DNA of 64,000 nucleotides from Megalopta genalis (Eukaryota; Arthropoda; Insecta; Hymenoptera; Halictidae), in NCBI RefSeq assembly GCF_051020955.1, contig NW_027476357.1, positions 1 to 64,000 on the forward strand, read 5' to 3'. Below are positions 1 to 9,033 of this stretch, piece after piece. The first letter of the stretch is position 1, and each line of letters starts with the position of its first letter. Both the position numbers and the translations under genes were made by a program. Under the pieces are notes generated by a model, which was not told where the DNA came from, did not search any database, and worked only from the letters and a program-made list of their open reading frames with translations.

Positions 1-58
1 CCTGAATTTGAAGCTAAATTGTTCATTTCCCATGAATTTGAAGCTAATTCGTTTGTTT

Positions 59-71
59 AAAATCGCTATTT
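59..71. repeat. 13-bp insertion in a 43-bp spacer monomer (1)
   Basis: The sequence aaaatcgctattt sits inside an otherwise normal monomer between cgtttgttt and agcacgaa. Because 13 is not a multiple of 3 it shifts all reading frames. It opens the block repeated at 1228. Confidence 0.85.
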
Positions 72-281
72 AGCACGAATTTGAGTCGAAATCGTGTATT
101 TCGCATGATATTGACGGTAAGTCGTTTGTTTCGGGTGGATTTAAAGCTAAATCGAGTAATTCGCATGAATTTGAAGCTAAATTGTTCATTTCGCATGAAT
201 TTGAAGCTAGATCGTTCATTTCGCATGAATTTGAAGCTAAATTGTTCATTTCGCATGAATTTGAAACTAAAACGTTTGTTT
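59..281. repeat. Duplicated 223-bp edge block, copy 1
   Basis: This block shares an unusual series of variants with 1228-1450: gagtcgaaatcgtgtatttc, then ttgacggtaagtcg, then tttcgggtgg, then aaatcgagtaattc. The two copies differ at only a handful of positions, far fewer than neighbouring blocks do, so this is a local segmental duplication of about 1.17 kb offset. Confidence 0.8.
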
Positions 282-294
282 AAAATCGCTATTT
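282..294. repeat. 13-bp insertion in a spacer monomer (2)
   Basis: Same aaaatcgctattt insertion, 223 bp after the first (13 + 7 x 30). It is followed after only 42 bp by another spacer monomer. Confidence 0.85.
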
Positions 295-323
295 AGCACG
301 AATTTGAATTTTAATCGTTTGTT

Positions 324-336
324 AGAATCGCTATTT
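324..336. repeat. 13-bp insertion, variant (3)
   Basis: Variant agaatcgctattt, directly after the preceding spacer monomer. This is the only place where two spacer monomers are adjacent. One base of the normal 43-bp unit is missing. Confidence 0.75.
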
Positions 337-434
337 TGCAGGAATTTGAATCGAAATCGTGTGTTTCACGTGATATTGACGTTAAATCGTTTGACTCGCG
401 AGAATTTGAAGCTAATTCGTGCAATTCGCATGAA

Positions 435-554
435 TTTGAAGCTAAATTGTTCATTTCGCATGAATTTGAAGCTAAATTGTTCATTTCGCATGAATTTGAA
501 GCTAAATTGTTCATTTCGCATGAATTTGAAGCTAAATTGTTCATTTCGCATGAA
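435..554. repeat. Four identical consecutive 30-bp monomers
   Basis: Four adjacent monomers (tttgaagctaaattgttcat plus ttcgcatgaa) are identical over 120 bp. This is a very recent monomer-level expansion inside an otherwise divergent edge region, most simply by replication slippage or short unequal exchange. Confidence 0.88.
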
Positions 555-576
555 TTTGAAGCTAAAACGTTTGTTT

Positions 577-589
577 AAAATCGCTATTG
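577..589. repeat. 13-bp insertion (4)
   Basis: The aaaatcgctattg variant, 253 bp after the previous one (13 + 8 x 30). It closes the block that holds four identical monomers. Confidence 0.85.
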
Positions 590-768
590 CGCACGAATTT
601 GAAGTGAAATCGTGTGTTTCACGTGATATTGACGTTAAATCGTTCGTTTCGCGTGGATATAAAGCTAATTCGTGTATTTCCGTGAATTTGAAGCTAAATT
701 GTTCATTTCGCATGAATTTGAAGCTAAATTGTTCATTTCTCATGAATTTGAAGCAAAATTGTTTGTTT

Positions 769-781
769 AAAATCGCTATTT
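769..781. repeat. 13-bp insertion (5)
   Basis: The aaaatcgctattt insertion lies 192 bp after the previous one, one base short of 13 + 6 x 30. The missing base is near 680, where tttccgtgaa replaces tttcgcatgaa. Confidence 0.85.
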
Positions 782-901
782 CGCACGAATTTGAAGCGAG
801 ATCGTGTGTTTCACGTGATATTGACGTTAAATCGTCTGTTTCGCTTGGATTTAAATCTAATTCGAGTAATTCGCATGAATTTAAAGCTAAATCGTTTGTT
901 T

Positions 902-914
902 AAAATCGCTTTTT
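902..914. repeat. 13-bp insertion (6)
   Basis: The aaaatcgcttttt form, 133 bp after the previous one (13 + 4 x 30), which is the shortest complete block. Confidence 0.85.
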
Positions 915-1064
915 CGCACGAATTTGAGTCGAAATCGTGTATTTCGCATGATATTGACGTTAAATCGTTCGTTTCGCGAGGATAGAAAGCTAATTCGTGC
1001 AATTCGAATGAATTTGAAGCTAAATTGTACATTTCCCACGAATTTGAAGCTAAATCGTTTGTTT

Positions 1065-1077
1065 AAAATCGCTATTT
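1065..1077. repeat. 13-bp insertion (7)
   Basis: The aaaatcgctattt insertion, exactly 163 bp after the previous one (13 + 5 x 30). Confidence 0.85.
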
Positions 1078-1227
1078 CGCACGAATTTGAAGCGAAATCG
1101 TGTGTTTCACGTGATATTGACGTTAAATCGTTCGTTTCGCGTGGATATAAAGCTAATTCGTGTATTTCGCATGTATTTGAAGCTAAATTGTTCATTTCGC
1201 ATGAATTTGAAGCTAATTCGTTTGTTT

Positions 1228-1240
1228 GAAATCGCTTTTT
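1228..1240. repeat. 13-bp insertion (8)
   Basis: The gaaatcgcttttt form, again exactly 163 bp after the previous one. It opens the second copy of the duplicated 223-bp block. Confidence 0.85.
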
Positions 1241-1450
1241 CGCACGAATTTGAGTCGAAATCGTGTATTTCGCATGATATTGACGGTAAGTCGTTTGTTT
1301 CGGGTGGATTTAAAGCTAAATCGAGTAATTCGCATGAATTTGAAGCTAAATTGTTCATTTCCCATGAATTTGAAGCTAAATCGTTCATTTCGCATGAATT
1401 TGAAGCTAAATTGTTCATTTCGCATGAATTTGAAGCTAAAACGTTTGTTT
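1228..1450. repeat. Duplicated 223-bp edge block, copy 2
   Basis: Second copy of the block at 59-281, with the same rare variants in the same order. One monomer reads ttcccatgaa here where copy 1 reads ttcgcatgaa. Confidence 0.8.
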
Positions 1451-1463
1451 AAAATCGCTATTG
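1451..1463. repeat. 13-bp insertion (9), last one
   Basis: The aaaatcgctattg form, 223 bp after the previous one. I see no further copy downstream, so this marks the inner limit of the edge family. The regular A-E order starts within about 70 bp. Confidence 0.85.
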
Positions 1464-3212
1464 CACCCGAATTTGAAGCGAAATCGTGTGTTTCACGTGA
1501 TATTGACGTTAAATCGTTCGTTTCGCGTGCAGTTGAAGCTAAATCATGTATGTCACAAGTATTTGAAGCTAAACCACTTGTTTCGCATGAATATTATGCT
1601 AAACCATGTGTTTCGAATGGATTTGAAGCTAAATCATGTGTTTCGCCCGGATTTGAAGCTACCTCGTTTGTTTCGCGTGCACTTGTTGCTGAATCATGTA
1701 TATCACATGTATTTGAAGCTAAACCATTTGATTCGCATGGATTTGTAGCTAAGCCTTCTACTTCGCATTGATTTGAAGATAAATCATGTGTTTCGCATGG
1801 ATTTGAAGCTAACTCGATTGTTTCGCCTGCCTTTGAAGCTAAATTATATATATCACAACTATTTGAAGCTGAACCATTTGTATCGCATGGATTCGAAGAT
1901 AAGCCTTCTACTTCGCATTGATTTGAAGCTAAATCATGTGTTTCGCATGAATATTAAGCTAAACCATGTGTTTCGAATGAATTTGAATCTGAATCATCTG
2001 TTTCGCATTAATTTGATGCTAACTCGTTTGTTTCACCTGCATTAGAAGCTTTATCATGTGTTCGCATGGATTTGAAGCTAACTTGTTTGTTTCGCCTGCA
2101 TTTGAAGCTAGATCATGTATATCGCAAGTATTTGAAGCTAACCCATTTGATTCACTTGGATTCGAAGATAAGCCATCCACTTCGCATTGATTTTAAGCTA
2201 AATCATGTGTTTCGCATGGATTCGAAGCCAACTAGATTGTTTCGCCTGCAGTTGAAGCTATATCACTTATATCGCAATTATCTGAAGGTAAATCATTTGT
2301 TTCTCATGTAACTGAAGCTAAGCCTTCTACTTCGCATTGATTTGAAGCTAAATCATGTGATACGCACGGATTTGAAGCTAACTCGTTTGTATCGCCTGCA
2401 TTTGAAGCTAAATTATATATATCACAACTATTTGAACCTGAACCATTTGTATCGCATGTATTTGAAACTAAGCCTAATACTTCGCATTGATTTAAAGCTA
2501 AATCATGTGTTTCGCTTGGATTTGAAGCTAACTCGTTTGTTTCGCATGCAGTTGAAGCTAAATCATGTATATCACAAGTATTCGAAGCTAAACCATTTGT
2601 TTCGCATAGATTTGAAACAAAGCCTTCTACTTCGCATTGATGTAAAGCTAAATCATGTGTTTCGCTTGGATTTGAAGCTATCTCGTTTGTTTCGCATGCA
2701 GTTGAAGCTAAATCATGTATATCACAAGTATTTGAAGCTAAACCATTTGTTTCGCATGGATTTGAATCTAAGCCTTCCACTTCGCATTGATTTTAAGCTA
2801 AACCATGTGTTTCGCTTGGATTTGAAGCTAACTCGTTTGTTTCGCATGCAGTTGAAGCGAAATCATGTATATCACAAGTATTTGAAGCTAAAAAATTTGT
2901 TTCGCATAGATTTGAATCTAAGCCTTCCACTTCGCATTGATTTTAAGCTAAATCATGTGTTTCGCATGGATTTGAAGCTAACTCGTTTGTTTCACATGCA
3001 GTTGAAGCTAAATCATGTATATCACAAATATTTGAAGCTAAACTATTTGTTTCGTGTGGATTTGAAGCTATGCCTTCTACTTCGCATTGATTTGAAGCTG
3101 AATCATGTCTTTCCTTTTAATTTGAAGCTAACACGTTTGTTGCACATGCAATTGATGCTAACACATGTATATCACTAGTATTTGAAGGTGAACCATTTGT
3201 TTCGCATGAATA

Positions 3213-3974
3213 TTAAGCTAAACCATGTGGATCGAATGAATTTGAAGCTAAATCATGTGTTTCGTATGGATTTGAAGCTAACTCGTTTGTTTCGCCTGCA
3301 TTTGAAGCGAAATCATGTATATCACAAGTATTTGAAGCTAAACCATTTCTCTCGCATGGATTTGAAGCTAAGCCTTCTACTTCGCATTGATTTGAAACTA
3401 AATCATGTGATTCGCATGGATATGAAGCTAACTCCTTTGTTGCGCATGCAGTTGAAGCTAAATCATGTATATCACAAGTATTTGAAGCTAAACAATTTGT
3501 TTCGCATGTATTTGAAGCTAAGCCTACTACTTCGCATTGATTTGAAGCTGTGTCATGTGTTTCGCTTGGATTTGAAGCTAACTCGTTTGTTTCGCATGCA
3601 GTTGAAGCTAAATCATGTATATCGCAAGTATTTGAAGCTAAACCATTTGTTTCGCGTGGATTTGAAGCTAAGCCTTCTACTTCACATTGATTTGAAGCTG
3701 AATCATGTCTTTCGCTTGAATTTGAAGCTAACTCGTTTGTTTCGCAAGCTGTTGAAGCTAAATCATGTATATCATAAGTATTTGAAGCTAAACCAATTGC
3801 TTCGCAGGGATTCGAAAATAAGTCTTCTATTTCGCATTGATTTGAAGCTAAATCATGTGTTTCGCATGGCTTTGAAGCTGAGCCTAATACTTCGCATTGA
3901 TTTGAAGCTGAATCATGTCTTTCCTTTGAATTTGAAGCTAACACGTTTGTTTCACATGCAATTGATGCTAACAC
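3213..3974 (-). other. Longest minus-strand open frame (repeat translation)
   Basis: A 253-codon open frame on the minus strand encodes decapeptides such as PCETHDLASN, TCDIHDLAST, ACETNELASN and QCEVEGLASN. It has a Cys about every ten residues and an acidic, Ser/Thr/Asn-rich composition. Similar shorter minus-strand frames occur through the whole array (for example 44317-45027, 42406-43074). They end wherever a monomer reads ttttaagc, which gives TAA on the other strand. There is no upstream unique sequence or promoter, and the competing plus-strand frames are just as open. I take it as a by-product of the 30-bp period. A true Cys-rich repeat protein cannot be fully excluded. Confidence 0.15.
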
Positions 3975-3990
3975 ATGTATATCACTAGTA
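3541..3990. repeat. Duplicated segment P, copy 1
   Basis: The segment starting tttgaagctgtgtcatgtg and running to the tatcactagtatttgaggg type end recurs at 5763-6152. The copies share rare variants such as gcaagctgttgaagc, tatcataagta and gatgctaacacatg. Copy 1 has 60 bp (two monomers around 3810-3870) that copy 2 lacks. Confidence 0.75.
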
Positions 3991-4990
3991 TTTGAGGGTG
4001 AACCATTTGTTTCGCATGTATTTGAAGCGAAGCCTACTACTTCGCATTGATTTGAAGCTGAATCATGTGTTTCGCTTGGATTTGAAGCTAACTCGTATGA
4101 TTCGCATGCAGTTGAAGCTATATGATGTATATCACAAGTATTTGAAGCTGAACCATTTGATCCGCTTGAATATCAATCTAAACCATGTGTTTCGAATTAA
4201 TTTGAAGCTAAATCATGTGTTTCGCAATGGATTTGAATCTAACTCGTTTGCTTCACCTGCATTTGAAGCTATATCACTTATATTCGCAAGTATTTGAAGC
4301 TAAACCATTTGTTTCTCATGGATTTGAAGCTAACTCGTTTGTTTCGCCTGCATTTAAGTCTTTATCACATATATCGCAATTATCTGAAGATAAATCATTT
4401 GTTTCTCATCTATTTGAAGCTAAGCCTTCCACTTCGCATTGATTTGAAGCTGTGTCATGTGTTTCGCTTGGATTTAAAGCTAACTCGTTTGTTTCGCATG
4501 CAGTTGAAGCTAAATCATGTATATCGCAAGTATTTGAAGCTAAACCATTTGTTTCGCATGGATTTGAAGCTAAGCCTTCTACTTCGCATGAATTTGAAGT
4601 TAAATCATGTGTTTCGCATGTATTTGTAGATAACTCGTTTGTTTCGCCTGCATTTAAGTCTATATCACATATATCGCAATTATCTGAAGATAAATCATTT
4701 GTTTCTCATCTATTTGAAGCTAAGCCTTCCACTCCGCATTGATTTGAAACTAAATCATGTGAATCGCTTGGATTTGAAGCTAATTCGTTTGTTTCGCCTG
4801 CATTTGAAGCGAAATCATGTATATCACAAGTATTTGAAGTTAAACCATTTGTTTCGCATGGATTTGAAGCAAAGCCTTCAACTTCACTTTGATTTGAAGC
4901 TAAATCATATGTTTCGCTTGGATTTGAAGCTAACTCGTTTGTTTCGAATGCAGTTGAAGCTAAATCATGTATATCACAAATATTTGAAGC

Positions 4991-5500
4991 TAAACCATTT
5001 GCTTCGCAGTGATTCGAAGATAAGTCTCCTATTTCGCATTGATTTGAAGCTAAATCATGTGTTTCGCATGGATTTGTGTCTGAACCATTTGTTTCGCAAG
5101 AATATTAAACTAAACCATCTATTTCGAATGAATTTGAAGCTAAATCATTTATATCACAAGTATTTGAAGCTAAACCATTTGTTTCGCATGGATTCGAATA
5201 TCAGCCTTCTACTTCGCATTGATTTGAAGCTAAATCATGTGTTTCGCTTGGATTAGAATCTATCTCGTTTGTTTGGCATTCAGTTGAAGCTTAATCATGT
5301 ATGTCCTAATTATTTGAAGCTAAACCATTTGATTCACATGGATTTGTAGCTAAGCCTTCTACTTCGAATTGATTTGACGCTAAATCATGTGTTTCGCTTG
5401 GATTTGAAGATAACTCGATTGTTTTGCATGCAGATGAAGCTAAATCATGTTCATCACAAGTATTTGAAGCTAAACCATTTGTTTCGTATGGATTTGAAGC
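4991..5500. repeat. Duplicated segment Q, copy 1
   Basis: Rare variants occur here in a fixed series: ggatttgtgtctgaacc, tttggcattcagttgaagct, tgtcctaattatttg, and ttttgcatgcagatgaagct. The same series recurs 1949 bp downstream. Confidence 0.78.
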
Positions 5501-5539
5501 TGACTAGTTTGTTTCGCCTCCTTTTGAATCTAAATCATG

Positions 5540-5940
5540 TATATCACAAGTATTTGAAGCTAAACCATTTGATTCGCATGGATTTGAAGCTAAGCCTTCC
5601 ACTTCGCATTGATTTGAAGCTAAATCATGTGCTCCGCTTTGATCGGAAGCTAACTCGTTTGTTTGGCATGCTGTTGGAGCTAGATCATGTATATCACAAG
5701 TATTTGAAGCTAAACCATTTGTTTCTCATGGTTACGAAGATAAGCCTTCAACTTCGCATTGATTTGAAGCTGTGTCATGTGTTTCGCTTGGATTTGAAGC
5801 TAACTCGTTTGTTTCGCATGCAGTTGAAGCTAAATCATGTATATCGCAAGTATTTGAAGCTAAACCATTTGTTTCGCGTGGATTTCAAGCTAAGCCTTCT
5901 ACTTCACATTGATTTGAAGCTGAATCATGTCTTTCGCTTG
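5540..5940. repeat. Segment S, source-like copy in the old domain
   Basis: The rare variants gtgctccgctttgatcggaa, tttggcatgctgttggagc, tctcatggttacgaagataa and gctgtgtcatgtg recur in the same order at 11511-11911, about 5.97 kb away, across the boundary between the old and the more uniform domain. Confidence 0.8.
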
Positions 5941-6152
5941 AATTTGAAGCTAACTCGTTTTTTTCGCAAGCTGTTGAAGCTAAATCATGTATATCATAAG
6001 TATTTGAAGCTAAACCAATTGCTTCGCATGGCTTTGAAGCTGAGCCTAATACTTCGCATTGATTTGAAGCTGATTCATGTCTTTCCTTTGAATTTGAAGC
6101 TAACACGTTTGTTGCACATGCAATTGATGCTAACACATGTATATCACTAGTA
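5763..6152. repeat. Duplicated segment P, copy 2
   Basis: Match to 3541-3990 with an offset of 2222 bp before and 2162 bp after a 60-bp deletion at about 6020. The deletion joins gcttcgca to tggctttgaagctgagcc, an in-register loss of two monomers. Confidence 0.75.
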
Positions 6153-6240
6153 TTTGAGGGTGAACCATTTGTTTCGCATGAATATTAAGCTAAACCATGT
6201 GGATCGAATGAATTTGAAGCTAAATCATGTGCTTCGTATG

Positions 6241-6790
6241 GATTTGAAGCTAACTCGTTTGTTTCGCCTGCATTTGAAGCGAAATCATGTATATCACAAG
6301 TATTTGAAGTTAAACCATTTGTTTCGCATGGGTTTGAAGCAAAGCCTTCAACTTCACTTTTATTTGAAGCTAAATCATGCGTTGCGCGTAGATTTGAAGC
6401 TAACCCGTTTGTTTCGCATGCAGTTGAAGCTAAATCATGTATATCACAAATATTTGAAGCTAACCCATTTCTCTCGCATGGATTTGAAGCTAAGCCTTCT
6501 ACTTCGCATTGATTTGAAACTAAATCATGTGATTCGCATGGATATGAAGCTAACTCCTTTGTTGCGCATGCAGTTGAAGCTAAATCATGTATATCACAAG
6601 TATTTGAAGCTAAACAATTTGTTTCGCATGTATTTGAAGCTAAGCCTACTACTTCGCATTGATTTGAAGCTGTGTCATGTGTTTCGCTTCGATTTGAAGA
6701 TAACTCGTTTGTTTCGCATGCAGTTGAAGCTAAATCATGTATGTCACAAATATTTTAAGCTAAACCATTTGTTTCGTATGGAATTGTAGC
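6241..6790. repeat. Duplicated segment R, copy 1
   Basis: The series ttcacttttatttgaagc, gcgttgcgcgtagatttg, aacccatttctctcgcatgg and tatgaagctaactcctttg is nearly identical to 7440-7989, at a constant offset of 1199 bp. Part of it recurs again at about 8458-8600. Confidence 0.82.
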
Positions 6791-6939
6791 TAAATCTTCT
6801 ACTTCGCTTTGATTTGAAGCGAAATATGTCTTTCGCGTGGACTTGAAGCAAAACCTTCTAGTTCGCATTGATTTGAAGCTAAATCATGTGTATCGCATGG
6901 ATTTGAAGCTAACTCGTTTGTTTCGCCTGCATTAGAAGC

Positions 6940-7449
6940 TAAATCTTTTGTTTCGCAGGGATACGAAGATAAGTCCCCTATTTCGCATTGATTTGAAGCT
7001 AAATCATGTGTTTCGCATGGATTTGTATCTGAACCATTTGTTTCGCATGAATATTAAGCTAAACCATCTATTTCGAATGAATTTGAAGATAAATCATTTA
7101 TATCACAAGTATTTGAAGCTAAACCATTTGTTTCGCATGGATTCGAATATCAGCCTTCTACTCCGCATTGATTTGAAGCTAAATCATGTGTTTCGCTTGG
7201 ATTAGAATCTATCTCGTTTGTTTGGCATTCAGTTGAAGCTTAATCAGGTATGTCCTAATTATTTGAAGCTAAACCATTTGATTCACATGGGTTTGTAGCT
7301 AAGCCTTCTACTTCGAATTGATTTGACGCTAAATCATGTGTTTCGCTTGGATTTGAAGATAACTCGATTGTTTTGCATGCAGATGAAGCTAAATCATGTT
7401 CATCACAAGTATTTGAAGCTAAACCATTTGTTTCGTATGGATTTGAAGC
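6940..7449. repeat. Duplicated segment Q, copy 2
   Basis: Recurrence of the rare variant series of 4991-5500. At about 7440 it switches to the series also found from 6241, so this copy and the next duplication share a junction here. Confidence 0.78.
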
Positions 7450-7989
7450 TAACTCGTTTGTTTCGCCTGCATTTGAAGCGAAATCATGTGTATCACAAGT
7501 ATTTGAAGTTAAACCATTTGTTTCGCATGGATTTGAAGCAAAGCCTTCAACTTCACTTTTATTTGAAGCTAAATCATGCGTTGCGCGTAGATTTGAAGCT
7601 AACCCGTTTGTTTCGCATGCAGTTGAAGCTAAATCATGTATATCACAAATATTTGAAGCTAACCCATTTCTCTCGCATGGATTTGAAGCTAAGCCTTCTA
7701 CTTCGCATTGATTTGAAACTAAATCATGTGATTCGCATGGATATGAAGCTAACTCCTTTGTTGCGCATGCAGTTGAAGCTAAATCATGTATATCACAAGT
7801 ATTTGAAGCTAAACAATTTGTTTCGCATGTATTTGAAGCTAAGCCTACTACTTCGCATTGATTTGAAGCTGTGTCATGTGTTTCGCTTCGATTTGAAGAT
7901 AACTCGTTTGTTTCGCATGCAGTTGAAGCTAAATCATGTATGTCACAAATATTTTAAGCTAAACCATTTGTTTCGTATGGATTTGTAGC
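7440..7989. repeat. Duplicated segment R, copy 2
   Basis: Near-identical to 6241-6790. The offset of 1199 rather than 1200 reflects the single-base deletion near 6826 that lies between the copies. Confidence 0.82.
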
Positions 7990-8064
7990 TAAATCTTCTA
8001 CTTCGCATTGATTTGAAGCTAAATCATGTGATTCGCATGGATTTGAAGCTAACTCGTTTGTTGC

Positions 8065-8140
8065 GCATGCAGTTGATCCTATATCACTTATACTTGCAAG
8101 TATTTGAAGCCAAATCATACGTTTTGCATGGATGTGAAGC
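8065..8140. repeat. 31-bp register-shifting monomer with atacttgcaag
   Basis: The stretch cctatatcacttatacttgc followed by aagtatttgaagccaaatca and tacgttttgcatgg is one base longer than expected and shifts the reading register. A close relative (tatatcccttatatttgcaa, then gcatttgaagccaaatcata) defines the module type called T2 here, 34 to 52 kb to the right. Confidence 0.7.
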
Positions 8141-8950
8141 TAAAGCTTCTAGTTCGCATTGATTTGAGGGTAAATCATGTGTTTCGCAATGGATTTGAAG
8201 CTAACTCGTTTGCTTCGCCTGCATTTGAAGCTATATCACTTACATTCGCAAGCATTTAAAGCTAAACCATTTGTTTCGCATGGTTTTGAAGCTAAGCCTT
8301 CTACTTCGCATGAGTTTGAAGTTAAATCATGTGTTTCGCATGGATATGAAGCTTACTCGTTTGTTTCGTCTGCTTTTGAATCTATATCACATATATCGCA
8401 ATTATTTGAAGATAAATCATTTGTTTCTCATCTATTTGAAGCTAAGCCATCTACTTCGCATAGATTTGAAGCTAAATCATGCGTTGCGCGTAGATTTGAA
8501 GCTAACCCGTTTGTTTCGCATGCAGTTGAAGCTAAATCATGTATATCACAAATATTTGAAGCTAACCCATTTCTCTCGCATGGATTTGAAGCTAAGCCTC
8601 CTACTTCGCATTGATTTGAAACTAAATCATGTGATTCGCTTGGATTTGAAGCTAACTCGCTTGTTTCTCATGCAGTTGAAGCTAATTCATGTATATCACA
8701 AGTATTTGAAGCTAGAACATTTGTTTCGCTTGGACTTGAGGCTAAGACTTCTACTTCGCATTGATTTGAAACTAAGTAATGTGATTCGCGTGGATTTGAA
8801 GCTAACTCGATTGTTTCGCGTGCAGTTGAAGCTAAATCATGTACATCGCAAGTATTTGAAGCTAAAACATTTGTTTCACATGGATTTGAAGCTCACTCGT
8901 TAATTCGCCTGCATTTGACGCTTGATCAGTTATATTCGGAAGTACTTGAA

Positions 8951-9033
8951 GGTAACTCATTTATTTCGAATGAATGTGAAACTAAATCGTGTGTTTCGAA
9001 TAGATTTGAAGCTAACACGTTTGTTTTGCATGC
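8951..9033. repeat. First, partial form of the marker block
   Basis: The second half of the marker (tttcgaatgaatgtgaaac, then taaatcgtgtgtttcgaat, then aacacgtttgttttgcatg) appears here without the gaatattaaggtgaacc first half. In its place is the monomer ggtaactcatttatttcg. This may be an ancestral or recombinant marker. Confidence 0.7.

Larger units (their letters stand above)
1..1531. repeat. Divergent edge family with spacer-bearing monomers
   Basis: This stretch uses a related but distinct monomer set, typically tttgaagctaaattgttcat followed by ttcgcatgaa, plus variants ending in a gtttcacgtgatattgacg type. Blocks of four to eight monomers are closed by a 43-bp monomer carrying a 13-bp insertion. 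The A-E order of the rest of the window is absent, and the first C-type monomer appears at 1532. Small indels and point differences are frequent. Low homogeneity and a distinct monomer set are what is expected near the border of a satellite array, but the true border, if any, lies to the left of the window. No gene is seen here. Open frames on both strands are short and are repeatedly shifted by the 13-bp insertions. Confidence 0.9.
1532..8942. repeat. Old, mutated 150-bp higher-order repeat domain
   Basis: The A-E monomer order first appears here and is recognisable throughout, but each 150-bp unit carries many private substitutions. Monomers with tatcacttatattcgcaag and catatatcgcaattatctga types occur only here or in rare derived positions. 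Single-base indels shift the register near 4225, 4283, 6826, 8090, 8185 and 8230. The marker set that heads modules further right (ATGAATATTAAGGTGAACC) is not present in that form, though gaatattaagctaaaccatg at about 1950, 3210 and 6180 looks like a relative. No gene is present. Open frames of up to about 280 codons are repeat translations. Confidence 0.9.

Noticed and set aside
59..1463. The 13-bp insertion as a mobile element footprint
   Set aside because: It has no flanking target duplication or inverted ends, and its flanks are the ordinary monomer. It is better explained as part of an older unit that was copied along.
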